Source: CAWAMD01 sp963783045
GTDB lineage: Bacteria; Actinomycetota; Nitriliruptoria; Nitriliruptorales; Nitriliruptoraceae
NCBI GenBank assembly: GCA_963783045.1
Contig: CAWAMD010000001.1
Coordinates: 558,001-622,000, forward strand
Reading direction: 5' to 3'
Length of the DNA stretch: 64,000 nt
The notes beneath the pieces were generated by a model. That model saw only the letters and a program-made list of their open reading frames with translations. It did no database searches and was not told the origin of the DNA. The stretch's first letter is position 1; the number at the start of each line of letters is the position of its first letter. The position numbers were made by a program, and so were the translations under genes. This document shows, piece by piece, positions 1 through 8,233 of the stretch.

Positions 1-46
1 TGTCGATCTGGCCGACCGCCTGTCCCCGGCACGCGCGCCTCGACAG

Positions 47-80
47 CACGAGGCGCCCCGTGCGGACGGGGCGCCTCGTG
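47..80. terminator. Perfect 14-bp hairpin
   Basis: Stem at 47-60 pairs perfectly with 67-80 around a 6-nt loop; it is very GC-rich and lacks a T-run. It probably ends a gene lying left of the window, or serves both strands. Confidence 0.6.
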
Positions 81-150
81 TGCTCCCCAGGGCGCCGCTG
101 GGGGAAGCGGCGGACAGCGCGGAAGGGGCGGGGAGCGCAGTGGCTGGGGC

Positions 151-180
151 CGGGGCCCTGCCTCGGAAGGCAGGGCCCCG
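151..180 (-). terminator. Perfect 12-bp hairpin after the HMGL-like gene
   Basis: Arms 151-162 and 169-180 are exact complements with loop TCGGAA. It begins 12 bp past the stop codon of the leftward gene ending at 192, so it is its likely terminator; there is no U-tract, as is common in high-GC actinobacteria. Confidence 0.65.
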
Positions 181-191
181 GGGAGGGGTCG

Positions 192-1415
192 TCAGCCGAG
201 GACCTGCTTCGCGATCGTGTGGAACTCGTCCTCGGTGAGCAGCTTCTTGTCCTTCAGCGACTTGCCCTTGACCTCGGCGAGGATCTCGCGGATCTGGTCG
301 GTGTCCGCGGACATGCCGAGCCGGTCGAGCCACACGGCCACCGAGTCGGGGCCGGAGCCCTTGCCCATGACGATTCGCGGGCCGGTCTGGCCGACGAGCT
401 CGGGCCGGTAGGGGAACGCCTCGGTGAGCTTCTCGTCACCGACGTTCTTGACCCAGTTGGCGATGATCCCGGACTCCACGTCGTACAGGCGCGTGCCGAT
501 GACCGGGCGGTTCGAGGGCTGCTGCACGCCGGCGAGGTCGAGGGTCATGTGCGCGAGCTCGTAGAACCGCTCGGTGTTGATGCCGGTGTCGACGCCGTAC
601 ATGGTCAGCAGCGCCATGAGCGTCTCCTCCATCGGCGTGTTGCCGGCACGCTCACCGAGCCCCGCGATGGTCGTCTGGATCACCGACACGCCGGAGGTGA
701 CCGCGAGGATCGTGTTCGCGACGCCGAGCCCGAAGTCCATGTGGAAGTGGGTCTCGAGCGGGACCTCGAGGCGCTCGCGGGTGCGGCGCACGAACAGCTC
801 GACCGCGTGGGGCGAGAGCACCCCGAACGTGTCGACGAGGCCGACCGCGTCGACGTGCCCCTCGGTCGCGACCTTCTCCAGCAGGTCGAGGTACTGCACG
901 AGGCCGGCGCGGGTCGCGTCGATCGGGAAGAACGACACCTTCACGCCGTGCTCGTGCGCGTAGCTCGTGGCCTCGATCGAGAGGTCGATCGCCTTCTCGA
1001 CCGGCCACTGGTAGGCCTCCTCGATGAGGTGGTGGCTCGAGGGGATCTCCATGACGATCCCCTTCACGCCACAGTCGATCGCGAGCTTCACGTCGTCGAC
1101 CATGCAGCGCGAGAAGGCGTAGATCTCGGAGGGCAGGTCCATCTTGACGAGCTCGCGGATCGCGCGCTCGTCGTCGGGCGACACGGCCGGCAGCCCGGCC
1201 TCGATGCGGTGCACGCCGGCCTCGGCGAGCCCCTGCGCGATGCGGATCTTGTCGTCGGCGGTGAAGGCCACGCCGGCCTGCTGCTCGCCGTCGCGCAGGG
1301 TCACGTCATGGACCTGCACGTGCTCGGGCAGCTCGAGTCCCTCGGTCGCCTCGTCGAGGTAGTTCCAGGGACTCGAGAACCAGCGGTCGGTCTTCCAGGG
1401 GTGGTCGGAGGTCAC
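192..1415 (-). CDS. HMGL-like (2-isopropylmalate/homocitrate synthase-type) acyltransferase or aldolase
   Basis: A TIM-barrel protein of the pyruvate carboxyltransferase/HMGL-like family. The N-terminal motif VHDVTLRDGEQQ supplies the metal-binding Asp and catalytic Arg, THFHMDFGLG supplies the HxH metal ligands, and GERAGNTPMEE is typical of the IPMS/homocitrate synthase/NifV branch. At about 407 aa it lacks the IPMS C-terminal regulatory domain. I chose GTG at 1415 because GGAAAGGA lies 7 nt upstream; an earlier GTG at 1439 has no such site. Last gene of a leftward set with a cupin, a 2-hydroxyacid dehydrogenase and an alcohol dehydrogenase, so a catabolic carbon-carbon bond reaction is as likely as leucine or lysine synthesis. 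Exact acyl substrate unknown. Confidence 0.8.
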   Translation of the reverse strand: MTSDHPWKTDRWFSSPWNYLDEATEGLELPEHVQVHDVTLRDGEQQAGVAFTADDKIRIAQGLAEAGVHRIEAGLPAVSPDDERAIRELVKMDLPSEIYAFSRCMVDDVKLAIDCGVKGIVMEIPSSHHLIEEAYQWPVEKAIDLSIEATSYAHEHGVKVSFFPIDATRAGLVQYLDLLEKVATEGHVDAVGLVDTFGVLSPHAVELFVRRTRERLEVPLETHFHMDFGLGVANTILAVTSGVSVIQTTIAGLGERAGNTPMEETLMALLTMYGVDTGINTERFYELAHMTLDLAGVQQPSNRPVIGTRLYDVESGIIANWVKNVGDEKLTEAFPYRPELVGQTGPRIVMGKGSGPDSVAVWLDRLGMSADTDQIREILAEVKGKSLKDKKLLTEDEFHTIAKQVLG

Positions 1416-1476
1416 GGGTGCATCCTTTCCTGCAGTCACAGACGCCTGGTCACGGGTCCATGGATCGATTGGTGGT

Positions 1477-1854
1477 TCACATGCCGCCGGCCGGGGAGCC
1501 CTCGTAGCGGTGCTGCGAGGACGGCCCGCGGAAGCTGGCGAAGACGACGCACCCCTCCGGGTACTCGAAGGGCCCGTGGGGCTCGGGGCCCGAGGCCCAG
1601 ACGTAGTCGCCCGGGCGCATGGGCTCGCCGCGCACGACCTGCTCGCCCTCGAGCACGATGACCGAGTGGCTCGAGTCGTGGACGTGCTCGGGCTCGACGT
1701 AGCCGGGCGGGAACTTGATGAGCATGTCGGTGTGCTCGGTGTCCTCGTCGCGGTAGAGGATCTTCACCTGGACGCCGTTGCGCAGGGTGAGGACGTCCAC
1801 GTCGTCCTCCCACTCGAGCTCCCAGCGGTGTGCGGTGTGGAAGTCCTTGCTCAC
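1477..1854 (-). CDS. Cupin-domain protein
   Basis: A 125-aa single-domain cupin. Motif 1 is visible as EHVHDSSHSVIVLEGE (His-x-His plus Glu ligands) and motif 2 as a PGDYVWASGPEPHGPF stretch with the third His, so a mononuclear metal site is intact. Such small cupins can be dioxygenases, isomerases or sugar/acid-binding proteins. The GTG start has AAGGAG six nt upstream. It sits between the HMGL-like gene and the D-2-hydroxyacid dehydrogenase, on the same strand, and is probably co-transcribed. Role in the pathway is not determinable. Confidence 0.75.
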   Translation of the reverse strand: MSKDFHTAHRWELEWEDDVDVLTLRNGVQVKILYRDEDTEHTDMLIKFPPGYVEPEHVHDSSHSVIVLEGEQVVRGEPMRPGDYVWASGPEPHGPFEYPEGCVVFASFRGPSSQHRYEGSPAGGM

Positions 1855-1948
1855 GCGTTGCTCCTTGGCGTCGGTGGCGGATGAGACAGGCGACGGGGTC
1901 TCTCCCGGGCGGACCCGGGGCTGGCGCCGTCCGGGTCGGACGGCGTCG

Positions 1949-2896
1949 TCAGGGCCGGATGGCGTAGTCGGGCTCGGCGCCGGTCAGGACCTTGATGATC
2001 TGGGTCGCGGCCTTGCGCTGCGACTCCTGCAGGCTCTGCTCGGAGTAGAAGGCGGTGTGCGGGCTCGTGAGCAGATGCGGCACGCCCTCGAGACGGCTCG
2101 GGTCGGGAGGCTCGACCTCGAACACGTCGAGCCCGGCGGCCCCGAGCCGTCCTTCCCGCAGCGCGTCGAGCAGGTCGTCGAGGACGACGAGCGGCCCACG
2201 CGAGGTGTTGACGAGGATCCCGTCGGCGCCGAGCAGGTCGAGCTGCTTGCGGCCGATCAGGCCCCGCGTCTCCGGGGTCAGCGGCGCGTGCAGCGACACC
2301 GCGTCGGCGCGGCGCAGCAGCGCTTCGAGCTCGACCATCTCGGTGCCGTCGCCGGGGTCGGTGACGTAGGGGTCCTGGGCCAGGACGGCGCAGCCGAGCT
2401 GATGCAGCGAGGCGGCCAGCGTGCGGGCGATCTTCCCGTAGCCGACGAGGCCGACGGTCATGTCGCTGAACCGTCGCAGCGGCCGCACGTCACCGACGCC
2501 CCAGCCGCCGCCCCGCAGCGACACGTCGGACTCGGGGAGCTTGCGGACCAGCGCCAGCAGCAGCGACAGCGCGTGCAGCGCGACCTCCTCCACGCAGTAG
2601 TCGGGGACGTTGGTGATCGTCACCCCCCGTTGCGCCGCGGCGGCCACGTCGACGTTGTCGACGCCGATCCCGTAGCGGGCGACGACCTTGCAGCGCTCGA
2701 GCTGTCCGAGGAAGTCCGCGTCGATCGGCAGGTAGGTGTTGAGCAGCGCGTCGGCGTCACGCGCCAGCGCGAGCGCCCCCTCCCGCGTCCCGTCCGCCAC
2801 CTCGAGCGAGGCGTCGATCTCCCGCTTCAGCAGCTCGCGTTCGAGCGCGACGTCCGGGAAGACCTGGTCGGTGACGACCACCTTGTACGAAGCCAC
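1949..2896 (-). CDS. D-2-hydroxyacid dehydrogenase (phosphoglycerate-dehydrogenase-like)
   Basis: A 315-aa NAD-dependent D-isomer-specific 2-hydroxyacid dehydrogenase. The nucleotide-binding domain has GLVGYGKIA, followed by the catalytic Arg in NTSRGPL, an acidic residue in the FEVEPP stretch, and the catalytic His in SPHTAFYSEQS. It lacks the ACT regulatory domain of SerA, so it more likely reduces or oxidises a catabolic 2-oxo/2-hydroxy acid than makes serine. GTG at 2896 is chosen because GGAGG lies about 10 nt upstream and the gene then begins 2 bp after the stop of the upstream dehydrogenase; longer frames extend inside that gene. Confidence 0.85.
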   Translation of the reverse strand: MASYKVVVTDQVFPDVALERELLKREIDASLEVADGTREGALALARDADALLNTYLPIDADFLGQLERCKVVARYGIGVDNVDVAAAAQRGVTITNVPDYCVEEVALHALSLLLALVRKLPESDVSLRGGGWGVGDVRPLRRFSDMTVGLVGYGKIARTLAASLHQLGCAVLAQDPYVTDPGDGTEMVELEALLRRADAVSLHAPLTPETRGLIGRKQLDLLGADGILVNTSRGPLVVLDDLLDALREGRLGAAGLDVFEVEPPDPSRLEGVPHLLTSPHTAFYSEQSLQESQRKAATQIIKVLTGAEPDYAIRP

Positions 2897-2898
2897 GG

Positions 2899-3906
2899 TC
2901 AACCAACCTCCAGCGTGATCTTGAGGGCATCGGAGCGGCGCACCTCGGTGAAGGCGCGCTCGGCCTGGTCGAGGGGGAAGCTCGCCGTCCACAGCGGGGC
3001 GAGGTCGAGGCGTCCCGATGCGGCGAGGTCGACCGACCGGGCGTAGTCGCGGGATCGCGCGGCCCGGGCGTTGATGACGGCGAGCTCCTTGAAGTAGAGC
3101 TGGTAGAGGGGCAGGTCGTCGGCGGCACTGTTGATGCCGAACAGCAGCAGCGTCGAGCGCAGGCCGGCGAGCTCGATGGCCTGCTTCAGTGCCGCCGGGG
3201 CGCCGGCCGACTCGATGATCAGCGACGGTCCGGCCCCGCCGGTGCGCTCGGCGACCAGCGCCGGCGCGTCGTCGGGATGTGCGGTCGCCCAGGCGCCGAA
3301 GTCCTCCGCGAGCTTGCGCTTGTCCGGCGAGCGGGTGATCCCGATGACCCGCTCGATCCCGCGGGCGCGCAGCAGCTGGAGCTGGAGCAGCCCCGCCACA
3401 CCGAGGCCGATCACGACCGCGACCTGCCCGGGGAACACCTCGACGAGCGTCTGGGCGTGCAGGACCGTGCCGAGCACCTGCAGCAGGCTCGCGGAGCGGT
3501 CGTCGATCGCGTCGGGCAGGGGATGCAGCTGCAGCTCGTCGACGGCGATGAGCTCGGCGAGCCCGCCATCGACGTCACGGCCCATCAGCGCCCCGTTGAC
3601 GCACAGATGCGTGTCGTCGTTCAGACACAGCCGGCAGGCGCCGCACCAGCTGTTCGGGTTCACGAGCACCCGGGTGCCGACGGGCACGGTCGCGCGCGCC
3701 CCGGCCTCCACGACCCGGCCGATCACCTCGTGGCCGAGGACGCGGGGGTGGTCGACGGGGATCTGCCCGTCCAGGATCTTCAGGTCCGTGCCGCACAGCC
3801 CGGTCTGCTCGACGGCGACCAGTGCCCGGCCGTCGCCGCCGCCGGGACGGTCAACGTCGATCACGCGGAGCTCGCCGACCGCCGGCGTCGCGACGGCACG
3901 CATCAT
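2899..3906 (-). CDS. Zinc-binding MDR alcohol dehydrogenase
   Basis: Medium-chain dehydrogenase/reductase of about 336 aa. Catalytic zinc ligands are visible in GLCGTDLK and GHEVIG; the structural-zinc loop carries the cysteines of WCGACRLCLNDDTHLC; the Rossmann site is VVIGLGVAGLLQLQLL. It resembles sorbitol/threonine/galactitol dehydrogenases. ATG at 3906 (or the adjacent ATG at 3903) begins the family-conserved N-terminus; the upstream ATG at 4029 lies inside the palindromic operator and would add an unrelated tail. Divergent from the nitrilase at 4083, so both share the operator at 4021-4040. Substrate unknown. Confidence 0.85.
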   Translation of the reverse strand: MMRAVATPAVGELRVIDVDRPGGGDGRALVAVEQTGLCGTDLKILDGQIPVDHPRVLGHEVIGRVVEAGARATVPVGTRVLVNPNSWCGACRLCLNDDTHLCVNGALMGRDVDGGLAELIAVDELQLHPLPDAIDDRSASLLQVLGTVLHAQTLVEVFPGQVAVVIGLGVAGLLQLQLLRARGIERVIGITRSPDKRKLAEDFGAWATAHPDDAPALVAERTGGAGPSLIIESAGAPAALKQAIELAGLRSTLLLFGINSAADDLPLYQLYFKELAVINARAARSRDYARSVDLAASGRLDLAPLWTASFPLDQAERAFTEVRRSDALKITLEVG

Positions 3907-4020
3907 GACGGTCCCGTCTGGTCGGGGTTCGTCGTCTGCGTTCCCCGTTGCGCTGCGAGAGAACGCAGCGCAGCCGTGCCGTCCATTCGTGCCTCCGTTT
4001 TGCCCCGAGAACGCAATGGG

Positions 4021-4040
4021 GTGCATCATATACCATGCAC
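4021..4040. promoter_or_regulatory. Island operator 1 (GntR-type palindrome)
   Basis: GTGCATCATATACCATGCAC: 6-bp half-sites GTGCAT/ATGCAC are exact inverted repeats around a TATA core. It lies in the 176-bp divergent gap between an alcohol dehydrogenase and a nitrilase, and matches the site in front of the GntR-type gene (16578-16597) at 18 of 20 positions. The TATA core would overlap a -10 element, suggesting repression. Confidence 0.75.
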
Positions 4041-4082
4041 AAAGACCTGGCCATGCCCAATGGTCGGCAGAGAGGAACCCCC

Positions 4083-5198
4083 ATGGGAGACGTGCAGCCG
4101 ACCGTTCGCGCGGCGGTCGTGCAGGCGGCCCCCGTCTTCCTCGATCGTGAGGCGACGGTGGCCAAGGCCTGCGAGCTCATCGAGCAGGCAGGCGCCCGGG
4201 GCGCCGAGGTCGTCGTGTTCCCCGAGGGCTTCGTGCCGACCCATCCGCTGTGGTTCCACTTCCACGCCGCGACCTCCCGGGAGTCGCTCGACATGTCCGC
4301 CGAGCTGTTCCGCAACGCGGTGACCGTCGACGGTCCGGCCGCCCGGGCCATCGGCGATGCGGCCCGTCGCAGCGGCTGCCATGTCGTCATGGGCGTGTGC
4401 GAGAAACGGGAGGGCACGACGGGGACGATGTGGAACACGATCCTCACGTTCGCCGACCACGGGGCGCTCGTCGGCGTCCACCGCAAGCTCACCCCCACCG
4501 TGGGGGAGCGTCTCGTCCACACCGGGGGCTCGGGCGACGGCCTGCGCGCCGTCAGCACGCCCTTCGGACCGATGACCGGTCTGCTGTGCGCGGAGAACTC
4601 GAACCCGCTGCTGGTCTTCACGGTGGCGGCCCAGTACGCGGTGGTCCACGCCGCGCTGTGGCCGAGCCACTTCTCGCCGACCCAGCCGCGCATGCGCGAC
4701 GTCATCCTGACCTCGGGGCGGGCGACGGCGTACCGGTCCGGCTCCTACGTGCTCAACGCCGCGGGAACGCTCGACGACGATGCGCGCCGCCGTGTCGGTC
4801 GGACCGACGAGGACCTCGCCTGGCTGAAGGATCCGCAGAACCTCGGAGGGAGCTGCATCGTCTCCCCCGATGGGACGGTGCTCGCGGCTGCGGAGGACGA
4901 TGAGGAGGCGGTCCTGGTGGCCGACCTCGACCTCGACGCCCTCGTCGCGTCCCGGGTGATCCACGACTATGCCGGGCACTACAACCGCCCCGACGTGCTC
5001 CGTCTGACGGTCAGCCCGGCCGCCGGGCCGATCTTCTCCGCGCCGTGGCTGGACGAGGCCCCGACCATGCTCGATGTCGCCGGACCGCCGGAGCCGGCCG
5101 GGGACGCGCCCGTCGCGCCCGTCGCGCCCGACGTGCCCGTCGCGCCCGTCGCGCAGGACGCCGTGCCCAAGACATCCCCTCGCGCCGACGGCCGCTGA
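4083..5198 (+). CDS. Nitrilase-like carbon-nitrogen hydrolase (copy 1)
   Basis: A 371-aa nitrilase-superfamily hydrolase. The Glu-Lys-Cys triad is present: Glu in VVFPEGF, Lys in HRKLTPTVGE, Cys in LLCAENSNPL. Length, the LTPT motif and the C-terminal half point to branch-1 nitrilases (nitrile to acid plus ammonia), but the nucleophile motif is C-A-E-N-S-N-P rather than C-W-E, so substrate and product may differ. The last ~35 residues are a low-complexity tail of VAP repeats. The ATG at 4083 follows an AGAGGAA site. A paralogue lies at 16720. First gene right of operator 1. Confidence 0.85.
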   Translation: MGDVQPTVRAAVVQAAPVFLDREATVAKACELIEQAGARGAEVVVFPEGFVPTHPLWFHFHAATSRESLDMSAELFRNAVTVDGPAARAIGDAARRSGCHVVMGVCEKREGTTGTMWNTILTFADHGALVGVHRKLTPTVGERLVHTGGSGDGLRAVSTPFGPMTGLLCAENSNPLLVFTVAAQYAVVHAALWPSHFSPTQPRMRDVILTSGRATAYRSGSYVLNAAGTLDDDARRRVGRTDEDLAWLKDPQNLGGSCIVSPDGTVLAAAEDDEEAVLVADLDLDALVASRVIHDYAGHYNRPDVLRLTVSPAAGPIFSAPWLDEAPTMLDVAGPPEPAGDAPVAPVAPDVPVAPVAQDAVPKTSPRADGR

Positions 5199-5207
5199 CC
5201 ACACGGG

Positions 5208-6878
5208 TCAGCCCTCGAGCTCGTCGAGGACCTGCCGGGCATCGCGCCGCTCCCACCACACGTCCCAGCCGAGGTCGTCCGCGATCGCCCCGGCGGCGTT
5301 GAACCCCGGGGTCCCCGTGAAGCTGCCGCCCGGGTGGCTCGACGAGCCGCACAGGTAGAGGCCGTCGATGGGGGTCCGGTAGCCGGACAGCGAGACGTGG
5401 GGGCGTGCCGTCTCCCAGTTGTCCGGGTGGAAGCTGCCGTGGTGACGATCGCCCCGCGGCATCGACGGCACGGTCATCGCCGTATCGGCGGGTGAGTGCG
5501 GCGCCATCGCCAGCACCTGCTCGGCCAGGCCCGGCGCGTAGGTGGCGTACCCCGCGAGCATGGCCTCGGCCTGTGCCTGCCGGTCGCCCGCGCGCCACGC
5601 TTCACGGCCGTCGGGGAAGGTGGCGGCGACGAACTGCCAGCCGAACGTGGTGTGCATCCCGGCCGGCGCCTGGGTCGGATCGTTCACCGTCGGGATGCTC
5701 GCGTGCAGCGCCGAGATGTCGGGCAGCCGCCGCTCACGGACGGCGCGCATGTCCCGCTCGAGGTCCTGGCTCGACTCGTACCCGAGGGCGAGGTTCAGGG
5801 CCCGCGGCACGTCCGGCTCCGCGTCCTCCGCGGCGAACCGCGGCCGGTCCGCCAGCGCCAGGTGGATGCCGAACAGGGCCTCCTCGAGCCACTCGTACCC
5901 TTCCATCGCCGCGACGAGGCTCGCGTCGAGGTGCTCGCGGCCGACGAGGTCGAGCAGCGTCATCGGGGCCGGGATGCCGCTCGACACGAAGTGGCGTGCC
6001 TTCACGTGGCGGCCGTCGTCGGTGGTGACGCCGACGGCCCGGCCGGACGAGATGTCGATGCTGGCGACGCGGGCGCGCGTGGCGAGCAGGCCACCCGCCG
6101 CGTAGACGGCCGCGCCGAGGGCCCGGGCCATCTCCCCGCTCCCGCCGGCGATCATGCGCCCCTCGTGCGAGTTGGGCAGGGCGAGCACGGCGCAGTAGCC
6201 GGTCCCGGGCACATCGAGCACGGGCAGGTAGCCGCGGACCGACACGTTGAAGCCGAGGAGCGCCCGCAGGGGCTCGCTGCGGAAGCGGTCGCGGATCACG
6301 TCGAGCGCCGGCTGGTCGGCGAGCGCGAGGAACCGGCGGCCGGTCGCGCTGCGCTCGAGCCGTTCGCGCTGCTCGTCGGGCGGCAGGGGAGCAGCGAACC
6401 GCAGGGGTGCGATGATGCGCTCGGTCAGCGCGCTGAACTCGCGGTGTGTCTCGGCGTACGCCCGGGCGTCCTCGGCGTCGACCGCCTCGATCTTCTCGAG
6501 GCTCCGGGCGAGATCCCGGTAGGTCACGAGCGCTCGGGCGCCGCCGTCGAAGGGCACCGCGTTCTGCACCTCGGGGTAGATCGCCGCAACCCCGAAGCGG
6601 TCGAGGTCGAGGTCGTGCCAGACGCGGTAGTCCGGTGTCCAGCGCACGAAGAAGGCGTGGAGGTTGTGGCGGAACAACGGCAGCGTGACCTCCTCGGTGC
6701 GCACGCCGCCGCCGATGACGTCCTCCGATTCGAGGACCAGCACGGAGTGGCCGGTCCGTCCGAGGTAGGCGGCGGCGACGAGGGCGTTGTGGCCGCCGCC
6801 GACGAAGATCCCGTCGACCTCGTCGGGCAGGGCCTGGGGGGTGGGGGTGGACGTAGCCTCGGAGGCGGTGGGGGTCAT
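5208..6878 (-). CDS. FAD-dependent oxidoreductase, phytoene-dehydrogenase-like
   Basis: A 556-aa flavoprotein of the phytoene desaturase/PYROXD2 group of amine-oxidase-like enzymes. The N-terminal dinucleotide site is FVGGGHNALVAAAYL with an acidic residue after the second strand (VLVLES), and the C-terminal FAD signature is YLCGSSSHPGGSFTGTPG. Many bacterial members are misnamed carotenoid enzymes; in this catabolic context it may oxidise an amine, alcohol or ring C-C bond. ATG at 6878 has CCGGAG upstream. It converges on the nitrilase with only 9 bp between stops and shares a leftward unit with the dehydrogenase at 6901. Confidence 0.8.
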   Translation of the reverse strand: MTPTASEATSTPTPQALPDEVDGIFVGGGHNALVAAAYLGRTGHSVLVLESEDVIGGGVRTEEVTLPLFRHNLHAFFVRWTPDYRVWHDLDLDRFGVAAIYPEVQNAVPFDGGARALVTYRDLARSLEKIEAVDAEDARAYAETHREFSALTERIIAPLRFAAPLPPDEQRERLERSATGRRFLALADQPALDVIRDRFRSEPLRALLGFNVSVRGYLPVLDVPGTGYCAVLALPNSHEGRMIAGGSGEMARALGAAVYAAGGLLATRARVASIDISSGRAVGVTTDDGRHVKARHFVSSGIPAPMTLLDLVGREHLDASLVAAMEGYEWLEEALFGIHLALADRPRFAAEDAEPDVPRALNLALGYESSQDLERDMRAVRERRLPDISALHASIPTVNDPTQAPAGMHTTFGWQFVAATFPDGREAWRAGDRQAQAEAMLAGYATYAPGLAEQVLAMAPHSPADTAMTVPSMPRGDRHHGSFHPDNWETARPHVSLSGYRTPIDGLYLCGSSSHPGGSFTGTPGFNAAGAIADDLGWDVWWERRDARQVLDELEG

Positions 6879-6900
6879 GGCAGGCTCCGGTTGCAGGCGG

Positions 6901-7932
6901 TCACCACACGATCACGCCCCGGCCGAGGAGCGTCCCGGCACGGAGCTGGTCGTGGAGGTCGAGGACGTCGCGCGGCGACGCCTCGCCCCCGATGACGGGG
7001 CGGACGCGGCCGGTGGCGACGAGGCGTGCGGCCGTGACGAGCTCTGCACGGCTCGCGTAGCGCGAGCCGACGACGGTGACCTCACGGAAGACGAGGTCGC
7101 GCGGGTCGAGGGTGAGCTCGCGGTCGCGGAAGGTCGTCAGGAGGACGAGCCGGCCGCCGGCGCCGAGCGCGTCGGCCGACCAGCGCAGCGTGTCGACGGA
7201 GCCGACGAGGTCGATCACCACGTCGGGGGGGCCGGTCGTGCTCCACAGGGACGTGGGGTCGACGCTGCCGAGGTCGCCGGCGTCGACGGGGTGTGCGCCG
7301 AGCTCCTCGAGCAGGGCGAGCTTGCGATCGGTCACCTCGAGCCCGGCGACCTCGCCCCCGTAGAGACGAGCGACCTGGACCATGTGCGCACCGACGCCGC
7401 CGCCGGCGCCGATCACGACGACCCGGTCGCCGGGGCGCACGCGCGCCCGGTCGCGGCAGACGTGCACCGGGGTCGCGACGGCGTCCGGCGCCACCGTGGC
7501 GGCGACCGGGTCGACCTCGCCGATGGCCACGGCGTTGTAGGCGGGGAGCACCGCCACGGGGGCGTAGCCCCCGTCGGTGTGGACGCCGACCCAGCCGGCG
7601 AGGTGATCGCAGCGTGACTGGCGTCCGGCCGAGCATGCCGGGCAGCGACCGCACGACAGGTAGAAGTAGGCGGTGACGCGCTGGCCGCGCAGCCCCGGAG
7701 CGACACCCGGGCCGATGGCCGTCACCCGACCGACGAGCTCGTGGCCCGGGACGCGAGGCAGGAGGCGGTCGTCGTCGGACAGGTCGCCGTTGATGGAGTT
7801 GAGGACGGTGAGGCCCACCCCACACGCTTCGACGTCCACCGCGACCTCGCCCGGGCCGGGGGTCGGGGCAGCGAACTCCTCCCAGACGGGCGGCTCACCC
7901 CAGCGGTGGACCCGCCAGCCCGCGTGTGGCAT
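6901..7932 (-). CDS. Zinc-binding MDR alcohol dehydrogenase (second)
   Basis: A 343-aa zinc-dependent dehydrogenase. The structural-zinc cluster CGRCPACSAGRQSRCDH and the nucleotide site VVIGAGGGVGAHMVQ are clear; the catalytic-zinc region reads ACGVGLTVLNS, where the usual Cys is followed by Gly-Val rather than Gly-His/Thr-Asp, then PGHELVG. ATG at 7932 starts the conserved N-terminus and has AAAGGA upstream; the frame extends further to 8016 into the regulatory region without similarity. Divergent from the first Liv operon across 301 bp that contains operator sequences. Confidence 0.8.
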   Translation of the reverse strand: MPHAGWRVHRWGEPPVWEEFAAPTPGPGEVAVDVEACGVGLTVLNSINGDLSDDDRLLPRVPGHELVGRVTAIGPGVAPGLRGQRVTAYFYLSCGRCPACSAGRQSRCDHLAGWVGVHTDGGYAPVAVLPAYNAVAIGEVDPVAATVAPDAVATPVHVCRDRARVRPGDRVVVIGAGGGVGAHMVQVARLYGGEVAGLEVTDRKLALLEELGAHPVDAGDLGSVDPTSLWSTTGPPDVVIDLVGSVDTLRWSADALGAGGRLVLLTTFRDRELTLDPRDLVFREVTVVGSRYASRAELVTAARLVATGRVRPVIGGEASPRDVLDLHDQLRAGTLLGRGVIVW

Positions 7933-8024
7933 TCCGTCGGTCCTTTCGGCGGCAGAGGCGGGGCGGCGGGCGGGTGGGTGGTCGCGAGCGCACGCGGCCC
8001 ACCGTCTCGACGCCACAGGGATCG

Positions 8025-8043
8025 ACTATACATAGTGTACTAT
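8025..8043. promoter_or_regulatory. Overlapping ACTAT/ATAGT palindromes in the divergent control region
   Basis: ACTATACATAGTGTACTAT contains three alternating half-sites, ACTAT-AC-ATAGT and ATAGT-GT-ACTAT, sharing the middle one. It lies between the dehydrogenase start (7932) and the Liv operon and is AT-rich against its surroundings. Probably a regulator site; which protein binds it is unknown. Confidence 0.5.
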
Positions 8044-8060
8044 CGACACGACAAGATGAC

Positions 8061-8108
8061 TTGACGTCGCGGGCTGCTGCTGTGCAGGATCCCGTGTGTA
8101 CCATGCAC
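8061..8108 (+). promoter_or_regulatory. Candidate promoter and partial operator of Liv operon 1
   Basis: TTGACG (8061-8066) and CAGGAT (8085-8090) are spaced 18 bp. Immediately downstream, TACCATGCAC at 8099-8108 is the exact right half of the island operator, so bound regulator would sit on the transcription start; the left half is degenerate. The remaining 8109-8233 is leader without a visible gene. Confidence 0.5.
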
Positions 8109-8233
8109 AATCCATTCCGCCCCGGTGCGCGATGGACGCAGGGAGCTGCCGGTCGGGAGCCGGCAGCTTTGGGAGAGGAACGGAGACCGCCCGTGGTCGA
8201 CCGCTGTCAGCGCCCCCCGACAGGCAGCTCGTC

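Noticed and set aside
3948..4082. Extended N-terminus for nitrilase 1
   Set aside because: The added part translates the divergent promoter and operator; the ATG at 4083 has a ribosome binding site and matches the start of copy 2.
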